A stretch of 64,000 nucleotides of DNA from assembly GCA_032358255.1 (NCBI GenBank), contig JAULBX010011434.1:1-64000 (forward strand). The letters run 5' to 3'. Under the pieces are notes generated by a model. That model saw only the letters and a list, made by a program, of their open reading frames with translations. It ran no database searches and was not told the DNA's origin. This DNA comes from Heterotrichella gracilis (lineage: Eukaryota; Sar; Xanthophyceae; Tribonematales; Xanthonemataceae). The position numbers were made by a program, and so were the translations under genes. Positions 1-15,376 of the stretch are shown piece by piece; position 1 is the stretch's first letter; every line of letters starts with the position of its first letter.

Positions 1-1018
<1,018 letters not shown>

Positions 1019-1062
1019 GCGACCACATCCTGGCTGACATCCGCAACAAAACCCAAAAAAAC

Positions 1063-1078
1063 GGTGTTTATCAACACC
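1063..1078 (+). terminator. Histone 3' stem-loop of H4
   Basis: GGTGTT (1063-1068) pairs perfectly with AACACC (1073-1078) around the four-base loop TATC, giving the 6+4+6 shape of histone mRNA 3' ends bound by SLBP. It starts 45 bases after the H4 stop codon and is preceded by an A-rich run. This suggests the mRNA ends by stem-loop processing instead of poly(A). Confidence 0.9.
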
Positions 1079-1672
1079 ACCTCTTGACGGAAATGCCATC
1101 ATCATGCCTCTCAAATTGGTGACTCTCCACCGCCCTTTGGAGCAACAGCAGCCTACTGTGAAAACTATTACAGCTTCATCTGTGCATGAAGCTTCAGCCA
1201 AGAGATCAATGCACCATCCACGACATGATTGCCATACAGAATTGCCAACTTGCCTCTTAGGTGTTCCAACCCCCCAATGGCACCCAGTAAGGTGGGTGGT
1301 AGGTTCAAAGGCTGGTTGAAGCTTATAAGGCTTGAGCAGAATCAAACCGTTGTTTAGGTGTCATGTCTGGAGTCAACAAGAGGCCATGCCAGCTGCCCTT
1401 AAAATAATAAGCGGGTTTGGGTTGTTAAAAAGCTTTATTTTGGTAACAAGCCTACTGCGCAGCATGAAATGACACAGAAACTGCTGACAAAATTGTACGC
1501 TAACCCTGCTTCTCACTCACCACGAAGTGAACAGTCCAACAGTGCTAAAAAACAGTGTGTTGCTGCGCCCGTACCCAGTGAAATGGTTGGTTTTCTGGCC
1601 AGCACCGATACTGTGGTAGGACCCAACACAAGGGCTTGCACCATACTGAGATGCGACTCCCAGGGGCTGTCC
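1079..1672. other. Convergent gap between H4 and epimerase
   Basis: This 594-bp stretch should contain the 3' UTR of the minus-strand epimerase. I see no gene, RNA or repeat in it. Confidence 0.5.
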
Positions 1673-3569
<1,897 letters not shown>

Positions 3570-3997
3570 TGTGTGGGCCCTAGATGCCGAGCAGATGTTC
3601 CTCAGTGGTTTAGCAAGGTAATTCGGCCAGCAAACACGATGACCACGGCACAGGATGTATGGAACGTGTGCTCTGAAGCTGCGAACAAGCCTTTGTGCAG
3701 TTGTTCCACTCGCCAAGTGGGCACCGTAGTGCGCTAGGACACAGGCCTGTGAGTACCAGTCTCCTTCAGCAATTGCATACGCATACTTCAGCGTGAACCC
3801 CCACCCGAGGGAGCAAACAGAAAAACAGCACTCGCCTGATACGAACCCTCCCGCAACCTTCCGTTTGCAGAGTTCTCTGGCAGCACTGTCGAATGCAGCG
3901 CATGCATGTTGCATGCAAATGGTGCAAGGTGAATCTTGTCCGCCCACGCAGCAAGACCAATTGGACAACCCGCTGCAGGAGTGGCAACTCAAAGATA
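3570..3997. promoter_or_regulatory. Divergent promoter, epimerase / PhzF gene
   Basis: This 428-bp gap lies between two divergent start codons and holds no gene. It contains a cluster of GCATGC/CATGCA repeats near 3897-3920. No TATA box stands out. Confidence 0.5.
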
Positions 3998-5695
3998 ATG
4001 CCTATCCGCGTTAAATTCTACCAGGTAAGTGCGCACATTTGCTGCTTGCGTACATGCGCACAACAGCTGATGCATGCAAAGTAGGCGAGGCTAGTTTTTG
4101 GGTATTGTTGCAGAATGGCATAGATCATGATATACGTGGCCGGTTAACTCGTCCCGATGTGACTCCAAGACCGCCTAGAGCCTGTACTTGCTCTCACATC
4201 CCCTGGGCCATGTCATGACTGCCAGGGTACACAAGTCCAACCTAGGGTACGTTAGAAAGCCTAGCGTTGAGTTGGGTGCTTCAATCACAAGCCCTCAACT
4301 GAAGGAGATCTGCTCCTGTGCAGGTTGATGCGTTTACCTCGAAACCTTTTGGTGGCAACCCGGCAGGGGTGTGCCTGTTGCAGCAGGAGCACCTGCCCTT
4401 GCCAGACGCAGTCAGGCAGGCCATAGCTGCTGAGAACAACCTCTCTGAAACCGCTTTCCTGGAGATACTAGACGAAGAGGTCACCGATTTCCAGCAAGCG
4501 CAGAGACTGAAATTGAGATGGTTCACCCCAACAATCGAAGTGCCTATCTGTGGCCATGCAACACTGGCTAGCGCAGCAGCGCTCATCCAAGGCACGTGTT
4601 TGGCTAGTATGTCAGCCCACGCTGCTCACACTACTTAAAATGCAGCAGCTGGATCACCACAACCGAAAGCTTACCTTGAATACATGCATTGTTCAGGAGA
4701 GGGCAACGCAAGCAAGGTGTTGTCTTTTGAGACACTGAGTGGAACCCTAAGGGTCAGCCAAGCAGACCCTGAGCCGCAGCAGGACGGGCAGCCCTACCTT
4801 CACATGACCCTGCCATCCATGGAACCACTGGACGCTGTGCCTGACGTGGTGACGGCCAACAGTGACTTCATCCAGGTGGGTGATGCTGGCAGGTGACAGG
4901 CACGCCAGGCATGCGCATGTCGCCAAACCACTGTACATGGTTGCCCATGACTCGCACAAGGACAGTACGGTATCCATGTCATGTGATGCACAGTAACTTC
5001 TGCAAGCCGCTGATCATTTGCCTGCTGTGCATTGCGCACCACCTTCACACCCTGCTCGGCGAAGTGACTGCAGACTGCCAAAGCAGCGCAACCCAGGCTT
5101 CATCACCACTGCCCAGCTTGCAGCACCTCCTATAGCCACAGTATGGGTCTCAACATGACCACCTTGCCGCACTTATGAGATCTGCAAGCAAGATCCCTCG
5201 TTGCAAGCCACCATCGCTTGCGGGGCGTCACCGCACTCCCCCACCCCGTTGCAGGCGCTCACGCAAGGCCTGCCAGTGCAAGAGGTTGCCTTTGCGGCGT
5301 TTGGCGGCGCAGACTACCTCCTCATTGCCCTGGACCCAGCAGCAACCACTGTGGCGCAGCTGGAAGCCTTGCAAGCCGACACGGCAGCCGCCTACAAGAT
5401 GACGCAGGCTGTGCGCGGTGTGATCGTCGCACTGGCGCCGGCGGGTGGTCAGCCGGCAGACGTATGCTCGCGCTTCTTTGCGCCCTGGTGCGGCATAGAC
5501 GAAGACCCTGTGACGGGGTCGGCGCACAGTGTGCTGGGGCCCTACTATGCGAGGAAGCTGGGGAGGAACGTGTTGACCGCCAAGCAGTGCTCGCAGCGGG
5601 TGGGGGAGCTGCTCATGGAGGTGGATTTTGACGCTGGCAATGTGACGGTGAGCGGCAAGGCTGTGATTGTAATTGAAGGCTCGCTGGTGTTGTGA
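3998..5695 (+). CDS. PhzF-family (PBLD-like) isomerase-fold protein
   Basis: Exons 3998..4024, 4324..4591, 4697..4875 and 5255..5695 give 304 residues, against about 288 in human PBLD. The family adopts two diaminopimelate-epimerase-like halves. PhzF itself isomerises a phenazine precursor; most eukaryotic members have no known substrate, so no reaction is assigned. Key parts are FGGNPAGV near the N-terminus, the catalytic-type glutamate E51 in NNLSETAF, EVPICGHATLAS, and DPVTGSAH near the C-terminus. Intron 2 (4592..4696) uses a GC donor (AAG/GCACGT); this gives a spacing identical to human PBLD around the junction. The first exon encodes only MPIRVKFYQ. Probably cytosolic. Confidence 0.93.
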
Positions 5696-7010
5696 TGGAG
5701 CTGCATGTGTGCAAGTATGTGTCTCGCTGTTCAGAAGCTGTAGCTGTAGCTGTAGTGCATAGCTCTTTTATAATAGCGTGTGGACTGATCAGATCTGCAT
5801 TTAGGTATTTTACAATTGTATTTGAAATTGGCTTTGTGTGTCCTTTTCAATTCTAAAGGGCTCACTGGACTTGAGAAATTTTGTAGCCCAGGAATGCAAT
5901 TGAACTTGAGCGGCTCCACCCGCCATGCTGCAAATGGCAGCCAGAAGCATGCATGCCATGCAGCGCTTCTGCCATTGTCTTCTGCGTGCATGCAGGGTGG
6001 TGACATGTTGCACCGTTCGTTGCATTCGGCAATTTTTGTATCAAATTTTGCCAGACGCTGGTTGTTGCCAGTTGTTGCCAGGTGTCACCCGTTGGCCAAT
6101 TATTTGGCAACAATCCTTGTGCACAATTTATCTCGTCACAATTAGATGTACCATAAAATCCGGGTAACCCTGTACTACAATGACTGCTGACTCCAATCTA
6201 CAATGGCATGGGTTTACTGTAACAGCCCATAATATCCAAGATCATATGATATCGTTCCAAACACCGCCATGTGTCCTCGATGGGTGCCCAAGGTACAATA
6301 TATTTGCCGGCCAGGATGCCATGTATGCTGCAGGTGCAACAGTTGCTTCCACGTGCCAAAGTACTGGAAGAAAATAAGAGTAAGACACGCTTAAACATTT
6401 CAAGGTGTGCCTGTGTAAATTTCACTGAACTTTATTGAATGCGGCATAGAAACTAAGCGTAGCCCTCAGGAAAGTCAGTCAAGGAACCCGTCCTTTGGAT
6501 GGAGAGATGCGGTAGTGGTAAAAGAAAACAGAGGGGGGTCACTAGTATTGTCACTGATTGAAAAAAACAAATGGTGACATCTGCTGAGGTACATCTTGCA
6601 TAATAATGGACACAAAAATTCTGCATAAAAAATGCCACATATCTATGTGGCATAAGCTTTGTAAACGCTCTGGATGAGATCACCATGCTAGCACCATGCA
6701 GTAGTATTGCGCAAATTCAATTGAAGAATAACTGTCACTAATTCTGCAGAATGGAAAAGAACTGCTTCTGCAGCCACTATCAATAAACATAAAATTTGGG
6801 CACTCTGAATTAGACCTAATACAACTTGTATTGATTTTCAGTGTTGTAGCAACAACTTAGCAAAAAGGTGCGATCGTATGCAGAACACAAGTGGCCAAGA
6901 AATTTCAATTTGTCGCTGACAAGAGTGATAATAAAAGCCTGGCGGGTATTGTTGACCCTGAACTCCCATAGTGCGTCGCCAAAGAGCTTGCAATACGTGA
7001 TTGGACATAT
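5696..7010. other. Convergent gap after PhzF gene
   Basis: This 1.3-kb stretch between two converging genes is AT-richer than its surroundings. It begins with a short run of GTAGCT repeats (about 5739-5756). It probably holds both 3' UTRs. I see no supported gene. Confidence 0.5.
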
Positions 7011-10000
7011 TCATTCAGACATATCGTCATCGTCATCTCCATATGCAGCCAATGCAGCAAGTGCACTGGTCGGTGCTGCCATTTCATCACCAGGCGCAGC
7101 ACCCACATCGTCCACCCCATGCAGTAGCCCATCCACTGCCATCATGAGCTCATCGCCACCACCACCGTCACCTTGACCTTGGCCTGCCGCGACACTGCTG
7201 CCACCGTCATGCAGGGCTGGCGTCGGTGCTGCCGCCATAGGCTGAGCTACAAAGGCACCCACAGCCTGTGCTGCTGGACCAGCCATCAGGGGATTCCCTA
7301 CTGGTGGTGGGTGCTGGGCTTCCCTTGATAATGGCATGGCAGTGGAAGACGAGCTGGGCACCTGCGCACTGGCTGGGACACCACAGGTGATGGCCTGTGG
7401 TGCATGCGGTGCGGCATCGAAAGCCATAGGTGTGGTTTGGAGTGAGGGCGGTGCAGGGGCATGCGCAACGGCTGCCATGCGAGTGGCATCCGCGGGTGCA
7501 ACCCCTTCCCCCGGTGAGCTGGCTGGGTGTGTGGTTGCATGCGCTGTGGGTGGATGCTCACTGCTCCCTGCTGGCACCCCATTTGCTGCTGGATGGATGC
7601 CACCTGGCGACACAGCTGGTGCATAGCGCCCATGTGGCCCTCCTTCCACCGCGGCCTCTGCTGCACCAGTGCTACCCCCCGAGTCTGCCGCAGCGGCACC
7701 CACACCATCTTCCTCCATGCGCTGCAACCCCACAGGCTCCTGCGATGCGCCTTGGGTGGGGTCCGCATGATGGCTGGGCACCACACATGGCTGGGTGCCA
7801 GCTGGCACTTGGTCACCTGCTTGTGCGCCGCTGCTGCCTGGCTCCAAGTCGTGCTGCTCGCCACCTGCTGCGGCAATGGTGGCATCCTCGGTGGTTGCTG
7901 CGCTGTTGCTTGCTAGTGGCACCGTTCGTTGCCGACTAGCAAGGGCATCCACATGCACCTGGCTGATGTGGCTGCTGGTGGCGCCATGTGTCATTGACGG
8001 GGTGTCAGATGGCGCGGTTGCTGGGCTGACCCCTTGCACAGCAGTGATGCGTGGCACGTCACCGCCCTGCACCACGTGTGCCATGATTGCTGCAGAAGGC
8101 TGCTCTCGTTGTGATGTTCCTCCTGGGTGTGATATTGTCACCAATTCCTTGGAAATTGCTACAACCGCCGGGGGTGCGCTCGTGCCCGGCGTGTGTGTGG
8201 TGGCGTTTGCGCGACCTGAAGGTTCTGGACATGCGCCAAGTGGCGCCTGCTCAGCCAATATGGCAGCAGGAGGTCCTTGTGTGACGCTCACGGGTGGCGG
8301 TTGCACGCCACCTGCAGGAGCTGAAGATGGCTTGCCAGCTGGCGCATCTGGAGGCATGCCACGTGCCGCCTGCTCAGCCAATGTGGCTGGAGCAGGTAGC
8401 CCTCGTCTCGCCTTGCCAGGTGGCGCCGCCGCTGCCTGCTGCCTGGGTGCTGGTGCTGCTGGCATCCCTGCCTCCCTAGGAAAATTAACGATCTGGGGGG
8501 GTGCTCCGGCTACCGTGATGATGAGGCTAGCAGTGGGAGGGTCGGGTGCGACTGGCGCGGGCTTTGCCACTGCAGCAACTGGAGCAGGCTCCCGCGCAGC
8601 GCCAGCAGGGAGACTACGCTGCTTGGCACCTTGCTGCCGTCCTTGGATAGCAGGCCTCTGCGCTGCCCCTGCCACTGGGTCACCCACAAAGCTCCCTCCA
8701 CGCTTTCCCAGCACCGGCGGCCCCTCCCCAGCGCTTGTGCGTGCAACCACACCCTGGGAAGGCGGTGCATGGAGTACAGCTGAATGTGGTGCTTGCGCTG
8801 GTGTCCTTGATTGAGATGACTGGCTCCCCACCCAGGCAATCCCCGTGGCGGAGGGTGTGGGGAGGGGGGAGGCGGCGACAGGGATGGGGTGGGGAGGGGA
8901 TGGGGTGGGGCGGTGGTAGTCACGTGGGGGTGCCACCAGGCGGGCACCAGGTATGGAAGTAGGCGTGGTAAGGGAGGTGGCACCTGCAGGGAAGGTGGTT
9001 GGGTTTCAGGTATCAGAAATGGCAATTTAAAATGCATGCAATGGGGTAGGGGGACCGGGGGCTGTGTCGGAGCCTGCAGTCAAATTATGCGAGAAACCTG
9101 CCAAAGATGTAGGGAAGAGAAAGAAGCCCGGGGCGCATATCAAGGTGGCGCAGGTTTGGACCAGGTCGCGCAATAGCCTGTGCCTCACGCCCAGCGTCAG
9201 CATGCGTTAAATGCAGCACTAGCGAGCCATTTGCATGTCGCAGGGTTCACTACAGCATAACACCCTCTACACCCAGGCGCCCAGTTTGGTAATGGTACAC
9301 CATCACCACGGCCACAGTGGGTACTGCGGCCAGAGAGGCGGACAGGCGACACCACCAATGAATTCCCACCCAAATCATTGCTCACTTACCCGGCACCAGT
9401 GACGATGACAGCACTGCAGGAGGCACAGGCGGAACCAGGGTGCCATTGCTGGGGCCATTTGAGGTGCTACCGCCACCAACCAGCATATTGGGCAGGCTGG
9501 CAGTCCTGTGCACTGCTGCAAGGACAGCTGCCCCCGCCGCTATAGCGGCTGCTGCCTCCGCTGTAATGGGGGGTTGCTTGGAGGGGCTGGCTGCGGCCAA
9601 AGGGCCGCTGGGACGTAAGCTTTGTGAGGGGGCCCTGCGATTAATGAGGAGTGGGGTTGTTCATTGATATGGTCGAGTAGGGTCACAATGAATTGGTAAT
9701 GGTGCATACATCAACATTGAAATTGCGCAGAAAATGGTAGAGTGACGAGTCCAAGTCTTGCACAACCACAATGATGTGGTTGTGGCCTGTGCATTCATTG
9801 TATTGTTTTTTCTTTTCTGTGGACTGCATGATGTTGATTCCTGGCTGCAGCCTCCTACACTTAGTGTTCATGCATGAAGACAAAAGGAAGGAAGGATGAA
9901 TTCCTCAGGGGTGCACGTGCTCCTCATGGCAGATGCATGCAGATCAACATCCAACATGGCAACTCAGGGCATTAGCGCGACTTAAACAAGAAATATTACA

Positions 10001-11412
10001 TCACCATCTGGGATCACCTCTGATATATGTCCAGTATTCACCTTAATATGTGATATTTGCCCCGCGCCACCGACTGCCCGTGCTTGGCCAGGTTGAGGAC
10101 CTCCCCAGGGCTCAACACAGACAATATGTGGCCATAGCTCACAGCCTTTTGGCGCAGCTCAGACTCAGTCCTGGGGAGAAGGATGTGGAGGTGATTTCAC
10201 GTTTTGCATATGTTTCTTGTACACTGTGCGTGGGGATGTGGTATGCATGGGGCAAGGGTTGCGCACTAAGTTAGCTGTGAAATGAGGTGGGAGGCCATGC
10301 AACAGGGACTGTTCTGTTCTAGACGCTGGGCAAATTGTTAGCCCTTACATTCCACCTTATTCACCCATGAATGAAAGAATGCAAAGACATTAAAAAAGGA
10401 TATGCGATCGGTTGACTCAGCCCAAGATCTGCCTTGCCCTAAAATGCAACTGTCAGCGCTCCTCTGTGTGTTGAAGAAGGGGATGTGGCGTGGCGCTTTC
10501 CTGGCCCCCTCCGGAGTATGCACCAACGCTACCCACCTTTTCATGGCGCGAGCTGCCATCTGGTGGCTCACCCCATCCTGTTTGGCAAGGTCTGAAGACG
10601 CATACACCAGCATCAGTATCTCGCCGGTTGTCCAGTGCTCCTCATTGCGTGCCTTTGGGCCTGTGCTCACCACACCACCTGCACATTGTACATGTACAGT
10701 GCTGGCTGGGGCTAGAGCTAAACATGTGGTTGTTGTCGCCAACACCCTGTCTATGGGTGTGTACTGTGGGTGGAGGTGAGTGGCAAGGCTCTGGTTGTTA
10801 GAGGGCCAGTCTGGTCCTGGTATAAACCCCAGCCCAATGAGTACGGCTGGTTATGAAAATGTGCTTGTATATGCAGAAGCAGGCAGGGCTGTGGTGTATT
10901 ACTGTGGGTACTTGGTGGGTACTGGGTCCCACAGTAAAAGTCTCTCGTTGAGCCAGGCAGTCCTGGTATGACCCCCGGTCCTGGTTTTGTACAGTCAGTT
11001 GAAGTTGGTAGTGTTGAGCAGATGTTCCAGCATATTCCAAAGGTGCCACACAGGGACCTTGCGTATGTCAGGCAATCAAGTGACAGTGCATTGGAGTGCC
11101 CCGTAATGCGCAGAATAGTAGTACGCAGTGCGCGAGTAACAACAGTACTCACACTACTGACCCTGTTCTCTCACGTAGTGGTAAATCTATGGAGGTACCA
11201 CACCTTGCACACTGGTGCTGTACCAAGCTGGTCTGCACCAAGCTTCCACGCCTTGCAACTCTGCACACATTTTGGGTTTAAAGGACTTAGCCCTTACCTG
11301 GGTTTCCCTGTGGTGGAGCCGTTTTCTGGATGCTTTGGTACAACCATTCTGGTGTAAAGTTGGAGTCTTGCCAGATTGGATGGTCCCAAGGATACAGGTT
11401 CAGCTGCATCAT
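7011..11412 (-). CDS. Ala/Pro-rich protein of unknown function, acidic C-terminus
   Basis: I do not recognise this protein. The model has five exons: 11412..11298, 10678..10438, 10170..10042, 9634..9390 and 8983..7011, in phase throughout, for 900 residues. The first about 165 residues look folded: MMQLNLYPWDHPIWQDSN, then a Trp/Leu-rich stretch with EEHWTTGEILMLVYASSD and AMKRWVALVHTPEG, then a helical segment ending VLNLAKHGQSVARGK. The remaining about 730 residues are low-complexity Ala, Pro, Gly and His, ending DDDDDMSE, a strongly acidic tail. Such a plan (small head, long disordered tail) suits a nuclear or scaffold protein, but that is inference. The donor of intron 2 is uncertain (GC at 10437, or a weak GT about 20 bp further on). 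Further 5' exons or a missed exon between 10680 and 11297 are possible. Confidence 0.6.
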
Positions 11413-11940
11413 CACGCCAGATAAACGGCACAACTGCAAAAAGCCCTGCTCAAGCACACCCCAGATCGACTTGGTTTGAACCTTGAATCCGCACGCTACC
11501 TAAGTAAGTGTACCACGTCACCCCTGGCTAGTAGCCACTGCACAAAGCCATTCCATTGCAACACAGCAATCGAGTAGGGAGTACAACGTCGGCAACCACG
11601 ACTGCAGCTGGAAATCACCCTGCGCTAGTGCATGTTACTAATTTAGCCGTGCATGCATGCATATGAAATTTCACCAAATGCCCGGTAGACCTTGAAGCCC
11701 GCCTACAAGCTCAAAGTGAAGTATGCACCAGTCGAAGTTTGGTATTCTAGATGACCTGGTCATACCATGAAAGTCGTGCGATGTTGCATGCATATATGGG
11801 GAGTAGTTGCCAAATAGAAAGCGGGGAGGTCACCGTAGACCCAAAAGTTCGAGGAGGGCGGCCGTAAGCACTTTGGCGTACAAAGCCCACAAGCGCGCAC
11901 TGGATTCCCTCTCTTTCGGCGGCGGGTCGATACTTACACG
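11413..11940. promoter_or_regulatory. Divergent promoter, unknown protein / L35
   Basis: This 528-bp gap separates two divergent start codons. It contains GCATGCATGCAT (about 11649-11660). No gene is supported. Confidence 0.4.
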
Positions 11941-13867
11941 ATGGGTAAGCATCGTCCGTGTAACATGTGTGCCTCTGCTGCATCATCTGCTGCTTGTGTG
12001 CCCGCGCTCGGGTGCACCTTGGCGGCGGCCAACGGGGGCAAACCTGCAGCCTGACCTGCAATTATTGCCAGGATTGTCGAGCTGTAATGTTCTCCTTGGC
12101 AGTGCTTTAGCCCTGGGTTGCTGGAAACCGAAGCTGACGGGTACTGTTCGTGTGTTTGCAGCGAAAGTGAAGGCCCACGAGTTGAGAGGCAAGGGCAGGG
12201 CTGAGCTCCTCAGCCAGGTAAGCCAGCTTGCCTTTTTCCTGCAGTGCCTGCATAATATCAATTTAGAGTGCAGCTTTAACCAGCAAGTTCCACTCCGCTA
12301 CTGTTAGTGCTGGGTGGGCGCTTGCAGAAGGGATGCAGTCATATGTGCATGCATGGACCATCCATATGCTGATGCACTTGTGGGTCCCAACAAACGGGAT
12401 GGTAGGCCGTGATGAAGCTTGTGGCAAGGGTTACCCACCAATTATTGCCAATTTGCAGCTCAAGGACCTCAAGAATGAGCTCGCAGCTCTGAGGGTGGCC
12501 AAGGTCACTGGAGGCGCACCCAACAAGCTCTCCAAGATCAAGGTGGTGAGGAAGTCCATCGCCCGCGTGCTGACAGTCATCTCGCAAACGCAACGGGACA
12601 CCCTGCGCAAGGCATACGCGAAGAAGGTAACGCCTGCGCCGGGGATCCACAGGTTGCATAGTGTGGGTTTGGGGGGAAAGAGGGCGAGCAGGTGATTGGT
12701 TGCGTTGGTATTGGGTTTTGGGAGACAAGGGGCAAGCAGCGGAAATGGAGTGGGGCTGCCAGCTGACAGTGGATGCGAGCAGGCCAGTGCAGACGTGAGA
12801 ATTAGGGCTCAGTCCCAAGCAGAACTGATGGCAGATTACTAGTCCAAAGGTGTATGATGTCATCAGCTGGTTGGAGGCATCAAGCTCCGGCAGATGGTCA
12901 CACGACTACCATACTGAGTATACAGATGCACAATAGTCTCGGACTATAATGAATGGGGCTTCTCAGCTGCTTCTTATGAAGACAGCATTCAGGGATTTGT
13001 GCAAGGTGCTTGGCTGGCTTGAATGGTCGCGCGAGGTTGTGCCCATGTCACCTATATCAGCCAACGCAAACCACAGCCAGCAAAACAAGGACGCAAAGGG
13101 CAGCCAACACACAAAGCTGTTTTGCTTGAGAACCACCAACCACGTTTGACTCCATTTTGATGTTGCACAACTGGGTGCCTGCGCACGGCGCATGCCAGCT
13201 ACAGTCTAAACCGTTTTAGCCAGGAGCAGGGGCTCACTTGCTTTGCATTTATGGTCATTTTTCCTTGCTGTTGCTCACCTTGGCCCCTTGCTGTGCTGCA
13301 GAAGTACCTTCCCCTGGACCTGCGCGTGAAGAAGACCAGGGCCATCCGCCGCCGCCTCACAAAGCACGAGGTAAGCTAGGGTTTTCTGAAGTGCATATAC
13401 CGGCGGGGTTGTTGTTTTATTCTGTGGTGCTGTATGCCCAAGCTGCATTAAAAAATGCTGTCAAGCCGAGCAGTGGCGTGTGCAGCAAAGTATTTGTACA
13501 AAGCACCTAGCTTGAAGTGGGTGGATAGCACTTGATGCAGGTTGGCCCATGATGGCAGGGACTGCACTAGTTGTTATCGCTGGGAATAGGAGTGCAGCTG
13601 GTTGCGCACTGGAATATGCAGCAGGGATTGTTCACATGCAGTAAACTGCTTGTCAGTCCTATATGGGACGTGTTGCACTCAGCCCATGTAAATTTGCAAC
13701 AATGGGTGTACGTTGAGAAAACTTAAATACCTGTACGGGGTACGTTGTAGTGAAGCCTAGCTCCACATTAACCGCTCGCTCGCTGCCCGCAGGCCTCCAT
13801 CAAGACTGAGAAGCAGATCAAGAAGGAGGCAGCCTTCCCACAGCGCAAGTATGCCGTCAAGGCATAA
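11941..13867 (+). CDS. RPL35: 60S ribosomal protein uL29 (L35)
   Basis: Exons 11941..11944, 12162..12217, 12459..12626, 13302..13370 and 13793..13867 give 123 residues, the same length as human RPL35. The protein sits at the peptide exit tunnel of the cytosolic large subunit. Family signatures are [38 protein letters not shown], the basic [14 protein letters not shown] and the end QRKYAVKA. The first exon is only ATGG, so the start codon is spliced on to the rest; this placement is common in ribosomal protein genes. All introns are GT-AG and every junction keeps phase. Confidence 0.97.
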
Positions 13868-14453
13868 GCCTCTGTAACTGTTTGACTCACCTCCATTCCA
13901 GCGATGTCTATGCGTAGGAACTGTGCTGCGCTTACTGGTGTACCAGTGTGCTTGCAAGCCCTTGAGTGCGCATAATTGCCTGCACGTGCTGCGTGTGGGG
14001 TGCAGCCTTGCACTAAAAACCAGCAAGTTGTATGTTGCATACTAAGGGACTGTGCACTGGACGTTGCGCATGAGGCGGAGTTCAGCGGCAGTGCCAACAC
14101 TGGCTTGCGTTGAGCCACTGGTAGGTAGGGTTTATTGTGGGGCGGCTGCAGCACGGGATTACCTCTCACTGTGCACCACCCCTTGGTAAGGGTATCAGCT
14201 ACCAAGGTCAAGTAACATTGGCTGCTGTGCTTCCTCACCCATTTGCTGGGGTTCGTCTGGAGATGGCTGGGCAATGTGGAGTACCTGCCTACTGGTACGA
14301 CCCTGGGGTTAGAGGCTTGTGCACCAAGACTCCCCACATGCATATTGTATGAATTTTCTTAAGTACTCCAAAGCACGGAGCCCGAGGCCCTTAGCATCCA
14401 ACCTATTAACTCCAGTGGAGGCCCACCCTTTCGGGCAGCGGTCATGGCACCCA

Positions 14454-14587
14454 GTGTTCAACAACTGGGCGGCTACGGGGTAATGATATCCATTGGACCC
14501 CTTGCCAAGGGCCCTTGTGTGGGCAAGGCGGACAGGCTGTGGTCAGGCGTTATGTGAGACGCCGTTGTTAAAGTATGCTGCACCAAC
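14454..14587. repeat. Dispersed repeat, copy A
   Basis: This segment resembles 15925..16035. Shared landmarks in the same order are GTTSAACAACTGGG, GATATCCA, TTGGACC/CTGGACC, CAAGSCWGTGGYCAGGCG-like blocks and a GCTGTTCAA/CGTTGTTAAA block. I estimate about 70-75 percent identity by eye. It is non-coding and its family is unknown. Confidence 0.6.
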
Positions 14588-14988
14588 CCAGAGCCACCAG
14601 GTGACCTGGACTGGAGTGCCTTCATATCCCCAATAACAGCCTTCAAAAGGCTGGTAATCTAAAAAGTCCTGGACCTGTGTAATGATGCCAACACGACAGA
14701 CAGTTCGAGGCTGTCCTGGACCAACTGTACAAACCCTGGGGCATTGGCCACCGGTCCCAGGTTGCCCACAAAGGGCCCTACCCTAATCTACGCGCTACTA
14801 CTGTCTAGTACACTGTTGACAGACACACAAGTACTGTACAAACACACAATTCAAAGTGAAGTGCACCCCTTCAGCTCCACCCCTTCGAGCCCCGCCCCTT
14901 CCGTGGTTGCTCAAGCTTGCAGCACCGTACAGGATGCAGCCCATGTGGCCCCAAGGCACAGCCCGGCTCCCCCCACTGCGCACAGGAA

Positions 14989-15096
14989 GGGAGGCTGCAG
15001 GTGGGTACACAACCGTGTTCAAGCAGACTCTCAGGTGCCCACGCAAGAGTTGCACCGCCGCCTTGAACACGGTTGTGTACCCACCTGCACCCTCCC
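14989..15096. repeat. 35-bp inverted repeat (hairpin)
   Basis: Bases 14989-15023 pair with 15062-15096 with a single mismatch over 35 bp, around a 38-bp spacer. The arms include GTACACAACCGTGTTCAAG and its complement. The form fits a foldback or MITE-like element, or a transcribed hairpin. No target-site duplication was confirmed. Confidence 0.85.
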
Positions 15097-15376
15097 TTTC
15101 TCAGTGAGTCAGTGCAGCAAAAGCATGTGACACAAGGCACAAAGTTTGCCTGGCTCCCCACAAGGCGGGAGGGTAGAGCACCAGCCAGAACCCCCAACAC
15201 AAAAATTCCAGTTCCAATTGCCTCATCTCGTCGTCTACTCTTTGTGGAAAGGGACAGATATGCTTTCACGGCTCACCAGAGGTCTCGTCCTGAGGGCACA
15301 AGGTGGATGAGTTACACACGCAGAGTTTGGCCAAACAAGGGTTTGCCAAAGCAATGGTGTTCGCTGCAGGCCACAC

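Larger units (their letters stand above)
13868..15376. other. Gap with repeats between L35 and a minus-strand gene
   Basis: About 1.5 kb without a supported gene. It holds one copy of a diverged dispersed repeat (14454..14587) and a 35-bp-arm inverted repeat (14989..15096), both listed separately. The rest is featureless to me. Confidence 0.5.

Noticed and set aside
4592-4612. GT donor (GTATGT at 4607) for PhzF-gene intron 2
   Set aside because: It is in phase, but adds five residues and breaks the exact spacing to human PBLD given by the GC donor at 4592. Kept only as an alternative.
7795-8814. Long plus-strand open frame (339 codons)
   Set aside because: It lies antisense to the Ala/Pro-rich exon 8983..7011. 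GC-rich low-complexity coding sequence often leaves its other strand open, and the composition (Ala/Gly/Cys/Pro) is not that of a protein.
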